Notes: generated by a model from the letters alone, not told the origin. DNA of 64,000 nt from Haloferax litoreum (GCF_009674605.1 NZ_WKJO01000001.1:2728001-2792000), one strand, 5' to 3'; counted from the first letter of the stretch, positions 50,611-60,337 are shown. Translations and numbers: made by a program.

Positions 50611-50806
50611 ATAATGAAATTCAGTCTAATTTACAAATGTATTGTCTTATTCAACTACAGACAGGTAATCTGTGCCGGGTCTTTGTTTCATCTCATAACA
50701 CGTAGGCCAAGCAATGCCCGTTTGCTGAACTCTCCCGCTGCCCCTCACCAATCGCACCACTCAGGAACCCGACTCGGTTGCAGAAAAGGGTGACCGAATC
50801 ACCGAA

Positions 50807-51919
50807 TTAGACGTTCACGTCTTCTATCTCTTCGTTCACGACGAAGCGGCCTTGCGGCGTGAGCGACGTCGGAAGCGAGTCGTCCTCGATGAGTTCCTCG
50901 TCGTTGAGCGTCTCCAGTGCCTCGTCGAGGACCGCTTCCTCGACGCCAAGGAGTTCACTGAAGTCCACTTCTGCGGCCATCTCACCCGCAGAGTAGAGGC
51001 CGACGAGAACTTCGAGGCCCTGTTCTGTGACTTCCACGTCGCGGACGTTGGACTTGATCCAGTGGTAGACGAGTCGGAGGTACCGCCCGAGGATGTTCAT
51101 CTTCCGCCGTGATTTGAGAGAAATCTCCGACGTGACCGTTCGCCCCTGCTCGACGTGTTGCACCGAGAGGACGAGGCGTTTTTCGTCGTCGACGGTCCGT
51201 TCGAGCACCTCGAAGAAGATGACGCTCGCGAGGTCGATGTGGAACGGGTCGCCGTCTTCCGTGAGTGGGCCGTCGTCGTCGGGGAACGTGACTGCCTCGT
51301 AATCGAGGTGAAGTCCGGTCGGGCGACGCGGCGTGTCCATGACGCGCCCACCGATTCGGGCGGGGTGCGTGACCTGCGCCTCTGACCCGTTGAGGACGGC
51401 GCGGAACAAGAGCAAAGTGAACTTCTCGATAGTCTCTCTATCGCCGCCGATGACGGTGGTCCGTCGCTGACTCCCGATGATGTACCCGACCATCACGGTG
51501 TAGTCGAAGAACTCCTCGACTTCCGGGGGGACCTGCCCGACGGCGATGTCGAAGATGGACGTAATCGGGATGTCTGTCTTCGACTTCGAGGTGGCGAGGA
51601 TGAGTCTGCGCTGACTCATCAGGACACGGCCCTTGACGGGTTCGAACGAGGCGTTGCCCCCGGCGACGAAACTCGCGACGAAGTCCACGACGATGGACTC
51701 TCCGTTGGCGGTGCGCCGTTGTTGGCGCTGCTTAGACTTCTCGCGTTCTGCCTGCTCGCGTTCGTCCTCGGGTTCCGACTTCTGGCGGCGGTACGCTTGC
51801 AGCAGGTCACTCTCTGCAACGTCACCTCCCTCGGGCGTTCGCGCGCGAGCATTTTCGACCATCTGGTCGTCCGACTCCCCAGAATCTGCAGTTCGTGGGT
51901 GTGTTGAATCGTCCGTCAT
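50807..51919 (-). CDS. cheF: Archaeal taxis protein CheF, copy 2
   Basis: 370 residues, longer than copy 1 because of a highly charged N-terminal region (about 1-70: Glu-, Arg- and Lys-rich). The shared CheF core starts at EPVKGRVLMSQRRLILATSK; the C-terminal winged helix contains VTEQGLEVLVGLYSAGEM and EALETLNDEELIEDDS. It is coupled (ATGA) to arlJ and is the last gene of the arl operon. Two CheF proteins in one locus is the pattern in several haloarchaea; they bind CheY/CheC/CheD and the ArlCE switch. Confidence 0.88.
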   Translation of the reverse strand: MTDDSTHPRTADSGESDDQMVENARARTPEGGDVAESDLLQAYRRQKSEPEDEREQAEREKSKQRQQRRTANGESIVVDFVASFVAGGNASFEPVKGRVLMSQRRLILATSKSKTDIPITSIFDIAVGQVPPEVEEFFDYTVMVGYIIGSQRRTTVIGGDRETIEKFTLLLFRAVLNGSEAQVTHPARIGGRVMDTPRRPTGLHLDYEAVTFPDDDGPLTEDGDPFHIDLASVIFFEVLERTVDDEKRLVLSVQHVEQGRTVTSEISLKSRRKMNILGRYLRLVYHWIKSNVRDVEVTEQGLEVLVGLYSAGEMAAEVDFSELLGVEEAVLDEALETLNDEELIEDDSLPTSLTPQGRFVVNEEIEDVNV

Positions 51920-53658
51920 ATGCTGATCAGTGCTCCTGCGAGCGACGAGGTGGCGACTGCCATGAGCGAACCAACCCAGACGAGTGCCACGAAGTGGAGA
52001 TACGCGTTCGCTTTGTGGCCACCGTCGACCATGCGGATCATGAGCGAAGAGAGGAGGGCGTTGAACAGGATGATGAGCGTGAGCATGTACTCGATGAACG
52101 GCACGTCGTAGACGCCTGCGTAGATGAGCGTCCCGAACTGGAGGCTATCGAGGTTCATCTGGGTCGAGAAGGACGCCAGAATCTCCACGACTTCGAGGCC
52201 GATGAAGAACGCGAACGACGCAGACGCGGTGATACCGTAGAGGACACCGATGAGCGTAATCGTCGACTGCTTGCGCTGCCGACGGAGTTTGATAATCTCG
52301 TTCATGTTCCGACTGATGAGTTCACCGAGGACTTTCGGCTTCCCACCCATCGAACGCCCGACGTTGTACATCTCACTGAACTTCTGGATGAGGTACGAGT
52401 TCGTCTCGGCGGTGAAGAAGAACCACGACCTGTCTGGGTCGAGACGCATCCGGAGTCTGGTGTGCAGACGACCAATCTCACGCGAGAGGACGCCGAAGTC
52501 CTTCTTCCGCAGAGTCTCCAAGACAGCGGTGGTCGTACTCTGTTTTGCCGTCTCGGACGCACCCAGCGCACGAATGAACCCCGGGTACTCCTCGTCACGT
52601 TCGCCGATGCGTTTCTCGTGACGACGGGCGACGATACCGGGGACGGCCAGTGGCGTCAGTGGGGTCGAGATGAGGAGTGGAATCGGCAGGTCGACCATGA
52701 TTGGCCGGACGATTTCGCCGACGATAGTCAGGTTGAACGTCCCCATCGCCAGCACGAACACCATCACGATAGAGAGGCCAACGGCACCGTACAACGTGAT
52801 GTCGATTTGTCGGTCCGCCTTCGTCCGGTACTCACGCTGGTGGAACCACAGTGGGTCGTACGGGGACATCGTCCGAATGACGAAGTAGAACCCCATCTGC
52901 ACGAAGACGAACAGCACGATGACTGCACCAATCGTCATCGTCGCGTCCGTCCCGGTCAGGATGGGGAGGACGATGGCGTTGATAATAGCGAACGTCATCG
53001 AGAGAATCATCGAGAGATAGAGGTCTTTCATGACCTCGAGGTTCCCGAGTGCACTCTCGTAGACGGTGATGTACTTTTGAATCATCGCGTTCTGCTCGCC
53101 GAGCAGGAAGTCGTCGATGCTCTGCCCGGCGTTGATTGCGTACGCGAGACGGTCGAGGAAGTCTGAAAGCGGTTTCGACGGGACCTCACGCGCCCGACGC
53201 ACACAGGCGTCGTCGAGCGACTGGTTCCACGCGTCGACCAACTGGACGATGCGGTTCATCTCCGTCGCCAGTTCGCCGTACTCTTCTTCGCGCGCGAGGG
53301 TACGGAAGACGGCCACACGGTCGATGTTCGTGGTCGAAAGGACCGTCATGTGCGTGATGAGCAGGTGAATCTGGTTTTCGAGGCTTCGCCTCGTCTGCTC
53401 GACGAGGAGTCGTGGATACAGCACTGCGCCACCGAGGAGCAGTGCCCCTAGCATGAAGATAGGGATGCGAACGAGGATGGGGAGCGGAAGTGCAATCGTG
53501 CCCGCGATAGAGATGAAGAAAAACACGATGGACGGACCCAGCACCAACAAGAGGTACCGGGAGAGTTCCATCGGCATCTTCTCGTACGACTCGATGACGT
53601 CGCTGACGAAGTCTCGAACCTGAACCGCTTGCACCGATGCACTCGTTTCCCCAGACAT
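51916..53658 (-). CDS. arlJ: Archaellum membrane platform protein ArlJ (FlaJ)
   Basis: 580 residues with two T2SF/TadC-type membrane modules, each of several hydrophobic helices, separated by a long cytoplasmic middle (about 260-430). ArlJ is the membrane core of the archaellum assembly machine and motor, working with ArlI. 4 bp separate it from arlI. The family-typical RRLEN(Q)-like segment and the C-terminal three helices ending VALVWVGSLMAVATSSLAG are present. Confidence 0.93.
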   Translation of the reverse strand: MSGETSASVQAVQVRDFVSDVIESYEKMPMELSRYLLLVLGPSIVFFFISIAGTIALPLPILVRIPIFMLGALLLGGAVLYPRLLVEQTRRSLENQIHLLITHMTVLSTTNIDRVAVFRTLAREEEYGELATEMNRIVQLVDAWNQSLDDACVRRAREVPSKPLSDFLDRLAYAINAGQSIDDFLLGEQNAMIQKYITVYESALGNLEVMKDLYLSMILSMTFAIINAIVLPILTGTDATMTIGAVIVLFVFVQMGFYFVIRTMSPYDPLWFHQREYRTKADRQIDITLYGAVGLSIVMVFVLAMGTFNLTIVGEIVRPIMVDLPIPLLISTPLTPLAVPGIVARRHEKRIGERDEEYPGFIRALGASETAKQSTTTAVLETLRKKDFGVLSREIGRLHTRLRMRLDPDRSWFFFTAETNSYLIQKFSEMYNVGRSMGGKPKVLGELISRNMNEIIKLRRQRKQSTITLIGVLYGITASASFAFFIGLEVVEILASFSTQMNLDSLQFGTLIYAGVYDVPFIEYMLTLIILFNALLSSLMIRMVDGGHKANAYLHFVALVWVGSLMAVATSSLAGALISI

Positions 53659-53662
53659 GTGT

Positions 53663-55327
53663 TTACACCCTCGCCATATCGAACGGCAGTCCTTCGGTGC
53701 CGTCGCGGTAGTAGTCCTCGATGAGTTCGTTCACTTCGTGGTACCCGAGGACGTTCTCCTGTATCGCACGACGGATGAGTTCCGCCCGGAACTTGATGTC
53801 CTCGTAAATTTTCCGCGTGTCGTCGTACCCGAGGAGGGTCGCGACTTTCTGTTCCATGATGAACGAGTTGTTCATCCCCTGGAAGACGATGTCGTCGTTG
53901 ACCGGGTCCCAGTAGAATACCTCGCGGGTGACGACGCCGCCCATCTCTTTCGAGTACCCCTCTATCTCTTGGACACTCGTCACCCGCCGGAGGATGTCGT
54001 TTCCGCGCTTGACCCGGTTCTGGAACAGCGCGATGTCACAGTTCGACATGAACGTCTCGGGGACGTTGATGGGGTCACCGGTGAAACGCTGAATCATCGA
54101 CACGATGTCGGATGCGTGGAACGTGAGCATGACGGGGTGGCCGGTCTGTGCGGCCTGGAAGGCCATCCGACCCTCTTCACCACGAACCTCCCCGACGATG
54201 ATGTAGTCGGGACGAGAACGGAGTGCTGCGGCGACCAGGTCGAACATGTCGACTTCGGAGTCTGACCCACGGCCCTCACGCGTGAGGAGTTGCTGCCACG
54301 TGTCGTGCGGCGGCAACACCTCGGCAGTGTCCTCTGCAGTGTAAATCTTCGAGTCCTGCGGGATGAACGAGAGGATGGCGTTGAGCGTCGTGGTCTTCCC
54401 CGACGCCGTCTCGCCGACGACGAACACCGTCCGTTCGTTCTCCAGTGCAATCCAGAGGTACGCCGAGAGTTCGGGCGAGAGCGTCCCCCACTTCGTAATC
54501 TGGAGGATGGAGAGTGGAACGTCGTCACCCTGACGAATCGTAAGCGACGACCCTTTCAGCGACACGTCGTCGGAGTAGATGATGTTGATACGTGACCCGT
54601 CGGGGAGCGTCGAGTCCACGATGGGGTGTGCGTCGGAGACAGGGTCACCGATACGCTCACCCATGTTGCGAAGCCAGTTGTCGAACTGCTCGGTGCTGTC
54701 GAACTCGACACTGGTCTCGAGTAAGCCGAACGTCCCGTGGTCGACGTCGACCTGGTTGGGACCAATCACGTGAATGTCCTCGTTCTCCGGGTCGCGCATG
54801 ATGGGTTCGAGTGGCCCGAGTCCCACGATGTCGCGGACGAGTCGGTACTCGATTTTGTCGTACGTGACCTGCGGAACCTCGATACCGACCACGTCGAGTC
54901 GTTTCGCCACCGACCCGAGTGGACCGTTATCCTCGCCTTCGATGTGGACGATCTCTTCGAGGAGTTCGCCGATGCGCTCTTCGTAGTCGGCGCTCTCTTC
55001 GGGTGCCGGCTTCGAGACACTGCGTTCGAGCAGTTTGTCTTTGACCCGCGCGAACACTTCGAGTTCGTCTTCGTCCATCTCCGGTTCGATGACGTAGTAC
55101 TTGGTCGTCTCACCGAAGTTACCGTAGATTTGGCAGAACACGGGCCCACCGAGGTGGTAGATGATGTTCGGACGCCGCGACTCGTAGTCGCCGGGGTCTT
55201 CGACGAGCATCGGGAACTCACCCGTGATCTGACGGAAGCGCTTGAGGTGGTCCCGGAGGTGGGGCCACTTCATAGCGAGGCGTTTGAGGTCGTCCGAGAG
55301 TCTGGCAGAGCCGTGTTCGGTCGCCAT
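53663..55327 (-). CDS. arlI: Archaellum motor ATPase ArlI (FlaI)
   Basis: 554 residues of the secretion-type hexameric ATPase superfamily. The Walker A motif is VVGETASGKTTTLN (near 305-320), the Walker B region IIVGEVRGEEGRMAFQAAQ, and the His box HASDIVSM follows. The N-terminal domain is long, as in ArlI. It powers both assembly and rotation of the archaellum. The gene directly abuts arlH, whose stop lies at 55328. Confidence 0.96.
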   Translation of the reverse strand: MATEHGSARLSDDLKRLAMKWPHLRDHLKRFRQITGEFPMLVEDPGDYESRRPNIIYHLGGPVFCQIYGNFGETTKYYVIEPEMDEDELEVFARVKDKLLERSVSKPAPEESADYEERIGELLEEIVHIEGEDNGPLGSVAKRLDVVGIEVPQVTYDKIEYRLVRDIVGLGPLEPIMRDPENEDIHVIGPNQVDVDHGTFGLLETSVEFDSTEQFDNWLRNMGERIGDPVSDAHPIVDSTLPDGSRINIIYSDDVSLKGSSLTIRQGDDVPLSILQITKWGTLSPELSAYLWIALENERTVFVVGETASGKTTTLNAILSFIPQDSKIYTAEDTAEVLPPHDTWQQLLTREGRGSDSEVDMFDLVAAALRSRPDYIIVGEVRGEEGRMAFQAAQTGHPVMLTFHASDIVSMIQRFTGDPINVPETFMSNCDIALFQNRVKRGNDILRRVTSVQEIEGYSKEMGGVVTREVFYWDPVNDDIVFQGMNNSFIMEQKVATLLGYDDTRKIYEDIKFRAELIRRAIQENVLGYHEVNELIEDYYRDGTEGLPFDMARV

Positions 55328-56071
55328 CTATGCCACACTCCTGGACTCGATGACGAGCCCGATTCCCGACCGCACCGAGAACCCGACGCGGTCACCGACC
55401 TGCTGGCCCATCCCCGCGAACCGCTTCACGAAGATGTTCCGGCGAACGTCGTTCCCGACTTCGACCATCTCCAGTTCGAAGTACACGTCGGCGATAGACC
55501 GGAACGGCCCGATAGAACCCTCGTCGACCGACGACGGGTCGACGGTGAGGATGATGGTCTTGCCTTTCGTCGTCAACTCGCGGAAGAACGAGATGATTTC
55601 GAGGGCCGCCTGTCGTTCTTCGTTCTGCCGAACCAGCGCTTCGAACTGCGGGTCGTTGCGGAGGATGGCGTCGAACGTATCGATGATGATGACGTCTGCG
55701 TCCCAGAGCGTCTCTGCGTCCATCAGACGGCGGAGGAGTTGCTTGCGCTCCTGTTGGCCGCCGGAGAGCGCACCACTACTGTCGATTTCGGCCTGTAAGA
55801 ACAGGATTTCCTCGTTCAGCAGGTGCTTGACGACGTCGTAGGACAACGAGTGCATCTGGTCGAGGAAGCCACGGACGCCCAACTCCGTCGAGACGAGCGT
55901 CACGACGGTGTCTTCCTGGCAGAAGCCGTAGCTAAATCGCTGTGACAGCACGCTCTTTCCGGCACCGTAGTCCCCTTCGATGAGGACGATGGCGCCTTTC
56001 GGCATGCCGCCACCTAGTTCCTTTTCGAGACGGTCGTGCCCGGATAATCCGAGAGAGAATTGACTGCTCAT
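55328..56071 (-). CDS. arlH: Archaellum ATP-binding protein ArlH (FlaH)
   Basis: 247 residues, KaiC/RecA-like. Walker [10 protein letters not shown] (K39, S40) and Walker [11 protein letters not shown] (D131). ArlH binds ATP without hydrolysing much and regulates ArlI; the haloarchaeal ring is formed with ArlCE. Its start overlaps arlG by 4 bp. Confidence 0.95.
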   Translation of the reverse strand: MSSQFSLGLSGHDRLEKELGGGMPKGAIVLIEGDYGAGKSVLSQRFSYGFCQEDTVVTLVSTELGVRGFLDQMHSLSYDVVKHLLNEEILFLQAEIDSSGALSGGQQERKQLLRRLMDAETLWDADVIIIDTFDAILRNDPQFEALVRQNEERQAALEIISFFRELTTKGKTIILTVDPSSVDEGSIGPFRSIADVYFELEMVEVGNDVRRNIFVKRFAGMGQQVGDRVGFSVRSGIGLVIESRSVA

Positions 56072-56526
56072 GGTACGTAGAATTCGAACACCTCCTCGTC
56101 ACCGTCGACGACGACGTTCAGTCGGTGGTCGGCGGATTGCGTGAGGGTGAGGTTGGTTATCTCCAGTTCAACGACGTTGCTTGGACGCCACTCCGTGCCG
56201 TCCACGACGCTCACGGCCACGTCAGACTGGGAGCGGTACTGTGAATCGACGATGACATCGAACCCGCCACTCGTCGCTGGGAGCGTCCGCAACCCGGTGT
56301 TTTTGACGTACACGGTCAGCGTGCCGCTACCGGTATCGTAGACGCTGCTCTCGGGGTCGCTGATGATTTCGATGTCCGTTCGGATTTCCGTACTCACGTC
56401 ACCGCCACGCTCGTCTACCGAGCTACTGATTCCAGTCACCGTATCGATGAGCACACCGGCGACACCTGCCGCGACGACGATGCTGGCGATGAACAAGATG
56501 AGGCTCGGAACGGAGATGTCTGCCAT
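56068..56526 (-). CDS. arlG: Archaellum stator protein ArlG (FlaG)
   Basis: 152 residues with an N-terminal hydrophobic helix ([20 protein letters not shown]) and a beta-sandwich outer domain. ArlG and ArlF together form the stator, which anchors the motor to the S-layer. It is flush with arlF at 56527. Confidence 0.88.
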   Translation of the reverse strand: MADISVPSLILFIASIVVAAGVAGVLIDTVTGISSSVDERGGDVSTEIRTDIEIISDPESSVYDTGSGTLTVYVKNTGLRTLPATSGGFDVIVDSQYRSQSDVAVSVVDGTEWRPSNVVELEITNLTLTQSADHRLNVVVDGDEEVFEFYVP

Positions 56527-56964
56527 CTAGTTCACTCCCTCCGTCGAGGCGATGCCAGAACCGGTGACGATTTTCACACGGGAGGGTGAACTGGGCGAGG
56601 ACACTGTTATGGAAAGGTTTCCACCGGGGTGCCACAAGTTTGTCGACTCCACTCCGTCCACAGTCGTGTTGGCCGACGGCGTGGCCGTGTAGGTGTTGTT
56701 GACGAGTAACGTCGTCTCGTCGACTGCGAGCGTCTGTGCACCGGTGTTCGTGACGTTCACGGTGAGGGTCGAGTTCCCGGAATCGTACGTCGCGTTCGTG
56801 ATGGAAATATCAGTGTTCTTTCGTTCGAGGGCCAACTCTGCGTCTGCGTCTTGGGCCTCGACCAAGTTCTCTGCAGCGTGAGACGTCGCTGTGTAGAGCG
56901 TCCCCGTCGCGATGAGGACGCCCAGGAAGATAATCGCGGTCGAACCGCTAACACCGAATCCCAT
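56527..56964 (-). CDS. arlF: Archaellum stator protein ArlF (FlaF)
   Basis: 145 residues. A hydrophobic N-terminal segment (about 8-28) resembles archaellin-type signals, followed by an outer beta-sandwich with LTVNVTNTGAQTLAVDETT. ArlF binds the S-layer and partners ArlG. It overlaps the end of arlCE by 17 bp. Confidence 0.88.
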   Translation of the reverse strand: MGFGVSGSTAIIFLGVLIATGTLYTATSHAAENLVEAQDADAELALERKNTDISITNATYDSGNSTLTVNVTNTGAQTLAVDETTLLVNNTYTATPSANTTVDGVESTNLWHPGGNLSITVSSPSSPSRVKIVTGSGIASTEGVN

Positions 56965-58360
56965 CGATTTCCCCTCCGTAGGCGACGAGCTCTTCGAACA
57001 GACGCCCCGCAGGAACGCCTTCCGCGAGTCGGCTGACGTACGCGAGGCTCGTCTGGTGGTCCTCGATGCGAAGTTCGGTGTCTTCTTCGCTGTCCATCGC
57101 TGCTGCGATTTGCCCGACGTGGGCGTTCAGTTCGTTCTCGACGTGGCGCGAAATCCACTCCTGTTCGCGGTACTGCCGGAGTGCACGAGAGGCACCGAGT
57201 GCACCGCCGACCGAGACGAGGTGCTCGGCCCACTCGAGGACGAGCACTTCGGAGACGTAACTCGCAGGCAACTGCGTGAGGTACGCGTTCGACTCGACCA
57301 CGACTGGCTCGAAGGGTTCTTCGACAGATTCGGTCGGTTCGTCGATGGTCGCCGACGCGTCGGAGTCGTCTTCCTCGTCGGATTCCGTAAGTTCCTCTTT
57401 GGCCATCGCCGCGGAGGCGTACTCGGCTTCCAGTTCGTCGAGAGTCTTTTCCAAGTCGTCCGATTCGTCCTCGGGTTCGTCCGTGACTTCTTCGACCTGT
57501 TCGTCGAGTTCGCCAGCGTCGTCTGCCGGGTCGTCTTCGAGTTCGTCGAGCGTGTCTTCGGCGAGTGCAGGTTCTTCGAGTTCGGCCGCTTCTTCGGCTT
57601 CTTCGGCCGCTTCTTCTTCTTCCTCGTCGTCCCAACCACCGGACTCTTCGTACTCTTGTTTGAGGTCGTCGAAGCTCGCGCCACCGGCGGTTCCGGCGTC
57701 CGAGTCGTCGTCCTCGTCAGTTTCTTCGCTGAAGTCATCGTCCAGTGCTTCCGCAGGGCTCTGACGCTCTGCATCGGTGAGTTCGTCTTCGGCGGCGAGT
57801 TCTGCTTCTTTCTCGCCAGTCTCGGCGTCGAGTTCGCCGAAATCGTCGTCGAAGAACGTCTCGGCCTCCGCGTTCGCGACCTCGGGGTCGAGGTGCTCTT
57901 CGTCTTCTGCTTCTGCCTCGAAGAGACCGAACGAGCCACCACCGTCGAGGCCGCCCATCTCGCGGGCGTCGTCGACGAACGGGTTGATACCGCGGGTGAC
58001 CATCTCGTAGATGTCGAGGAGTTTTCGAATGGTGTCTTCGAGTTCCTCGACGGTTTCGCCTATCTGTTTGTTCTCTTCGCGGACGGTGTTCATCCCTGAC
58101 GAGATGGCGCTCACTTCGTTCTCGAGTTCTCCTACGCGGTCCTCGAGTTCTGCGAGTTCCTCGTTGTTTCCGCCGTCGAATCCGCCGAAGTCGTCGTCGT
58201 CGAATCCATCGTCGAGGTCGTCGCCGAAGTCACCAAACTCGTCGGAGAGGTCGTCTATACCCTCCTCGAAGCCAAGTCCATCGTCTGATGACATATGTTG
58301 TTCTTTTGTTTCAGCTTCGTCCCCGGCGTCGGCCGTCTTCGAATCGTCTGTCTGTTCCAT
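56948..58360 (-). CDS. arlCE: Archaellum switch protein ArlCE (FlaC/FlaE fusion)
   Basis: 470 residues from the ATG at 58360. The start could also be an ATG at 58294 or a GTG at 58423. The N-terminal part has a coiled coil (ELEDRVGELENEVSAISSGM) typical of FlaC; a very acidic, Glu/Ala/Asp-rich middle (about 170-340) follows; the FlaE domain lies at the C-terminus (YLTQLPASYVSEVLVLEWAE). Fusion of FlaC and FlaE is usual in haloarchaea. It forms the cytoplasmic ring that receives CheF/CheY signals. First gene of the arl operon. Confidence 0.92.
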   Translation of the reverse strand: MEQTDDSKTADAGDEAETKEQHMSSDDGLGFEEGIDDLSDEFGDFGDDLDDGFDDDDFGGFDGGNNEELAELEDRVGELENEVSAISSGMNTVREENKQIGETVEELEDTIRKLLDIYEMVTRGINPFVDDAREMGGLDGGGSFGLFEAEAEDEEHLDPEVANAEAETFFDDDFGELDAETGEKEAELAAEDELTDAERQSPAEALDDDFSEETDEDDDSDAGTAGGASFDDLKQEYEESGGWDDEEEEEAAEEAEEAAELEEPALAEDTLDELEDDPADDAGELDEQVEEVTDEPEDESDDLEKTLDELEAEYASAAMAKEELTESDEEDDSDASATIDEPTESVEEPFEPVVVESNAYLTQLPASYVSEVLVLEWAEHLVSVGGALGASRALRQYREQEWISRHVENELNAHVGQIAAAMDSEEDTELRIEDHQTSLAYVSRLAEGVPAGRLFEELVAYGGEIDGIRC

Positions 58361-58671
58361 CTTGCTCGGAGGAGACAGCCCACACCACGTGTGGGGTGCC
58401 TCGCCCGCGCGACTGCCTGTCACCCGCCTGGTCGTCGGACGGGCCGGGGAGGTCCAACAGACCCGGGGGAGCAGGTAACATTACTGCAAGGTACGTAAGT
58501 CGATACAAGAAAGTTCCCGTCCCGTTATCAGACGAGATATTCGGGGTGAAGAGAATTTTACCTACTCAGACGCATAATAAAAGTCTGACGTAGGCCTAGC
58601 GCCGGTGAGAAGAATTATCCGGCGGGGGAACAGATGGACGTTCGACAGTCAACACTCGTCTCACTCAAACT
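58361..58671. other. 311-bp divergent spacer between arlCE and the KaiC-like gene
   Basis: Holds AT-rich candidates on both strands: TAAAATTC on minus at about 58553-58560, which would leave arlCE a leader of some 165-190 nt, and CATAATAAAAG on plus at about 58573-58583. A 17-base perfect hairpin (58379-58395) lies 19 nt upstream of the arlCE start. No other gene is visible. Confidence 0.5.
58379..58395. promoter_or_regulatory. Inverted repeat CCCACAC-CAC-GTGTGGG before arlCE
   Basis: Perfect 7-bp arms around 3 bases, 19-35 nt upstream of the arlCE start. It is either a leader hairpin that could control translation or a binding site. Confidence 0.35.
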
Positions 58672-59412
58672 ATGACAGAACTAGTCAAGACCGGTGTCGA
58701 AGGGCTCGATTCGATCCTGAACGGTGGTATCGTGAAGGACGCCGCAGTACTCATCAGCGGCAACCCAGGGACAGGAAAGAGTATTCTTGGGTTGCAGTAC
58801 CTCTACAACGGCGTCGACCAGTTCGACGAAGGTGGGTTGTACCTGACGTTCGAAGAGGCTGAAGACGACATCCGGCAAGCGGCGGAATCTATCGGGTTCG
58901 ACCGCTGGCACGAGTACGTCGAATCCGGCCAGATCAAAGTCTACGACAAGCGGACGCTCCTTCGTGACGGCGACTTCTCCTCGACGCTCGACCGCATCCT
59001 CGACGACCTCCAAGACACCAGCTACGACCGACTCGTCCTCGACTCGCTCACGATGTTCCAACTCTTCTTCGACGACGAGAAGGAACAACGACAGTATCTC
59101 CTGAAGTTCATCGACATCCTGAAAGACAGCGGCCTCACGTCGCTGCTGACGACAGAACAGTCCGCAATCTTCCCGGAGACGGACATCGGCCTCGAGAACT
59201 TCCTCACCGACGGGAACATCTACCTCATCCAGAGTCCTGCCGGCGCGACGAGCAACCGGTACATCTGGGTGGCCAAGATGCGCAAACAGAGCATCAAGAA
59301 CTCGATGTTCCCACTGGAGATTGCACACGGTGGAATCAAGATATACGAGCAAGCGGCGGGCTTCTCGATGGTCGGCGAATCGCCGCCGTGGTTCGGCGAA
59401 GAGACCGAATAA
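58672..59412 (+). CDS. KaiC-like RecA-superfamily ATPase
   Basis: 246 residues. One KaiC domain with Walker A GNPGTGKS (30-37), acidic FEEAEDD (60-66), and Walker B LVLDSLTMF (D124). Unlike circadian KaiC there is only one domain and no clear phosphorylation site. ArlH in the operon across the spacer is also KaiC-like, but this protein has the hydrolysis-type acidic pair and is separately transcribed, divergent from arlCE. Position suggests a regulator of motility; the role is unknown. Confidence 0.85.
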   Translation: MTELVKTGVEGLDSILNGGIVKDAAVLISGNPGTGKSILGLQYLYNGVDQFDEGGLYLTFEEAEDDIRQAAESIGFDRWHEYVESGQIKVYDKRTLLRDGDFSSTLDRILDDLQDTSYDRLVLDSLTMFQLFFDDEKEQRQYLLKFIDILKDSGLTSLLTTEQSAIFPETDIGLENFLTDGNIYLIQSPAGATSNRYIWVAKMRKQSIKNSMFPLEIAHGGIKIYEQAAGFSMVGESPPWFGEETE

Positions 59413-59423
59413 CCGGACGACCG

Positions 59424-59428
59424 TTTTT
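59424..59428 (+). terminator. Oligo-T terminator of the KaiC-like gene
   Basis: T5 run 12 bp past the stop codon at 59412. Confidence 0.4.
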
Positions 59429-59658
59429 CGCTACCGACGACTTCCCTTCTTAGTCGACCTCCCGAATTCTCTCCGTCGACGAACGCATGGTCCAGTGACG
59501 AGTCACGAGACGCGGCGTGTCCTTCAGCAGAGCGCTGTCAGGCGCGATTCAGCAGTCGTGTTGACGCTCTCGGCACTTCCTGTCAGCCCTCGTCGAAACC
59601 TGTCGACACTCGTTGCGATGCGTAGCCGACAGAGCGCGTCCGCTCACCGGTCAGCGTC

Positions 59659-59671
59659 AAGAAAATGAAAA
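59659..59671 (-). terminator. Oligo-T terminator of the archaellin genes
   Basis: On minus the sequence reads TTTTCATTTTCTT, about 16-28 bp past the stop of the second archaellin gene. The rest of 59413-59686 holds nothing that I can support. Confidence 0.45.
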
Positions 59672-59686
59672 CGTTGGAAACCGAAG

Positions 59687-60325
59687 TTACAGTTCGACCG
59701 GTTCGCCTTGTTTCTTTCCGGCGAGCTGCTGCGGCATCGTCAGGATGACCTGCGTCGTACCACCGGTGCGGGAGGTAATCTCGAGGGTGACCTGTTCACC
59801 GGTCGAGAGACCACCAGCAAGGTCGGTGTTACCGTCCTCGATGGCCGACGGGGCGATGAGGACTTCGTAGCGGTCGTTCATGCTGTTGAGCACACCGAAC
59901 GACGTGTCGTCGTCCGTGACTTCGACGAGACCGAACTCGTCTTGGTCAGGGGTCTGGGCCGCCGTACCATCACCGTCGCCCGTCGTCTGGTTCGTCAGCG
60001 TGACGACGTTGTCCCCGCTGAGGTACTTGATAGACGTCTCGTTCATGTCCACAGCGTCGGACCCTGCTGCGAGACGGACCGTCATGGTGATGTTGTCGAT
60101 GTCGTCTTCAGCGCCGACCGTCCCGTGCGTGTTGAGGACTTCGACGCGGTTCGTGACCTTGTTCACAGATTGCTGTCCAGCGTCCTCGGCGGTGGCCTGC
60201 AAGAAGCCAGCCGTGTTCACGAGGACACCCGCTGCGATTGCAGCGACCAGGACCATCGCGATGAAGACGATGAGCGTACCGATACCGACCTGACCGCGGT
60301 CGTCGTTAGTGAGTTTGTTGAACAT
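59687..60325 (-). CDS. arlA2: Archaellin (flagellin) ArlA2
   Basis: 212 residues. The class III signal peptide MFNKLTNDDRG is cut before QVGIGTLIVFIAMVLVAA by the prepilin-type peptidase PibD, leaving the hydrophobic assembly helix. N-glycosylation sequons NIT, NET and NQT are present. The surface domain is acidic. It follows arlA1 by 12 bp in the same direction, so the two are co-transcribed. Archaellins form the filament; one of two related copies usually dominates. Confidence 0.93.
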   Translation of the reverse strand: MFNKLTNDDRGQVGIGTLIVFIAMVLVAAIAAGVLVNTAGFLQATAEDAGQQSVNKVTNRVEVLNTHGTVGAEDDIDNITMTVRLAAGSDAVDMNETSIKYLSGDNVVTLTNQTTGDGDGTAAQTPDQDEFGLVEVTDDDTSFGVLNSMNDRYEVLIAPSAIEDGNTDLAGGLSTGEQVTLEITSRTGGTTQVILTMPQQLAGKKQGEPVEL

Positions 60326-60337
60326 TGGTTTCTCCAG

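Noticed and set aside
59413-59686. Open frames in the spacer between the KaiC-like gene and arlA2
   Set aside because: Their products are Arg- and Ser-rich with no family likeness, and no TATA element or coupling supports them.
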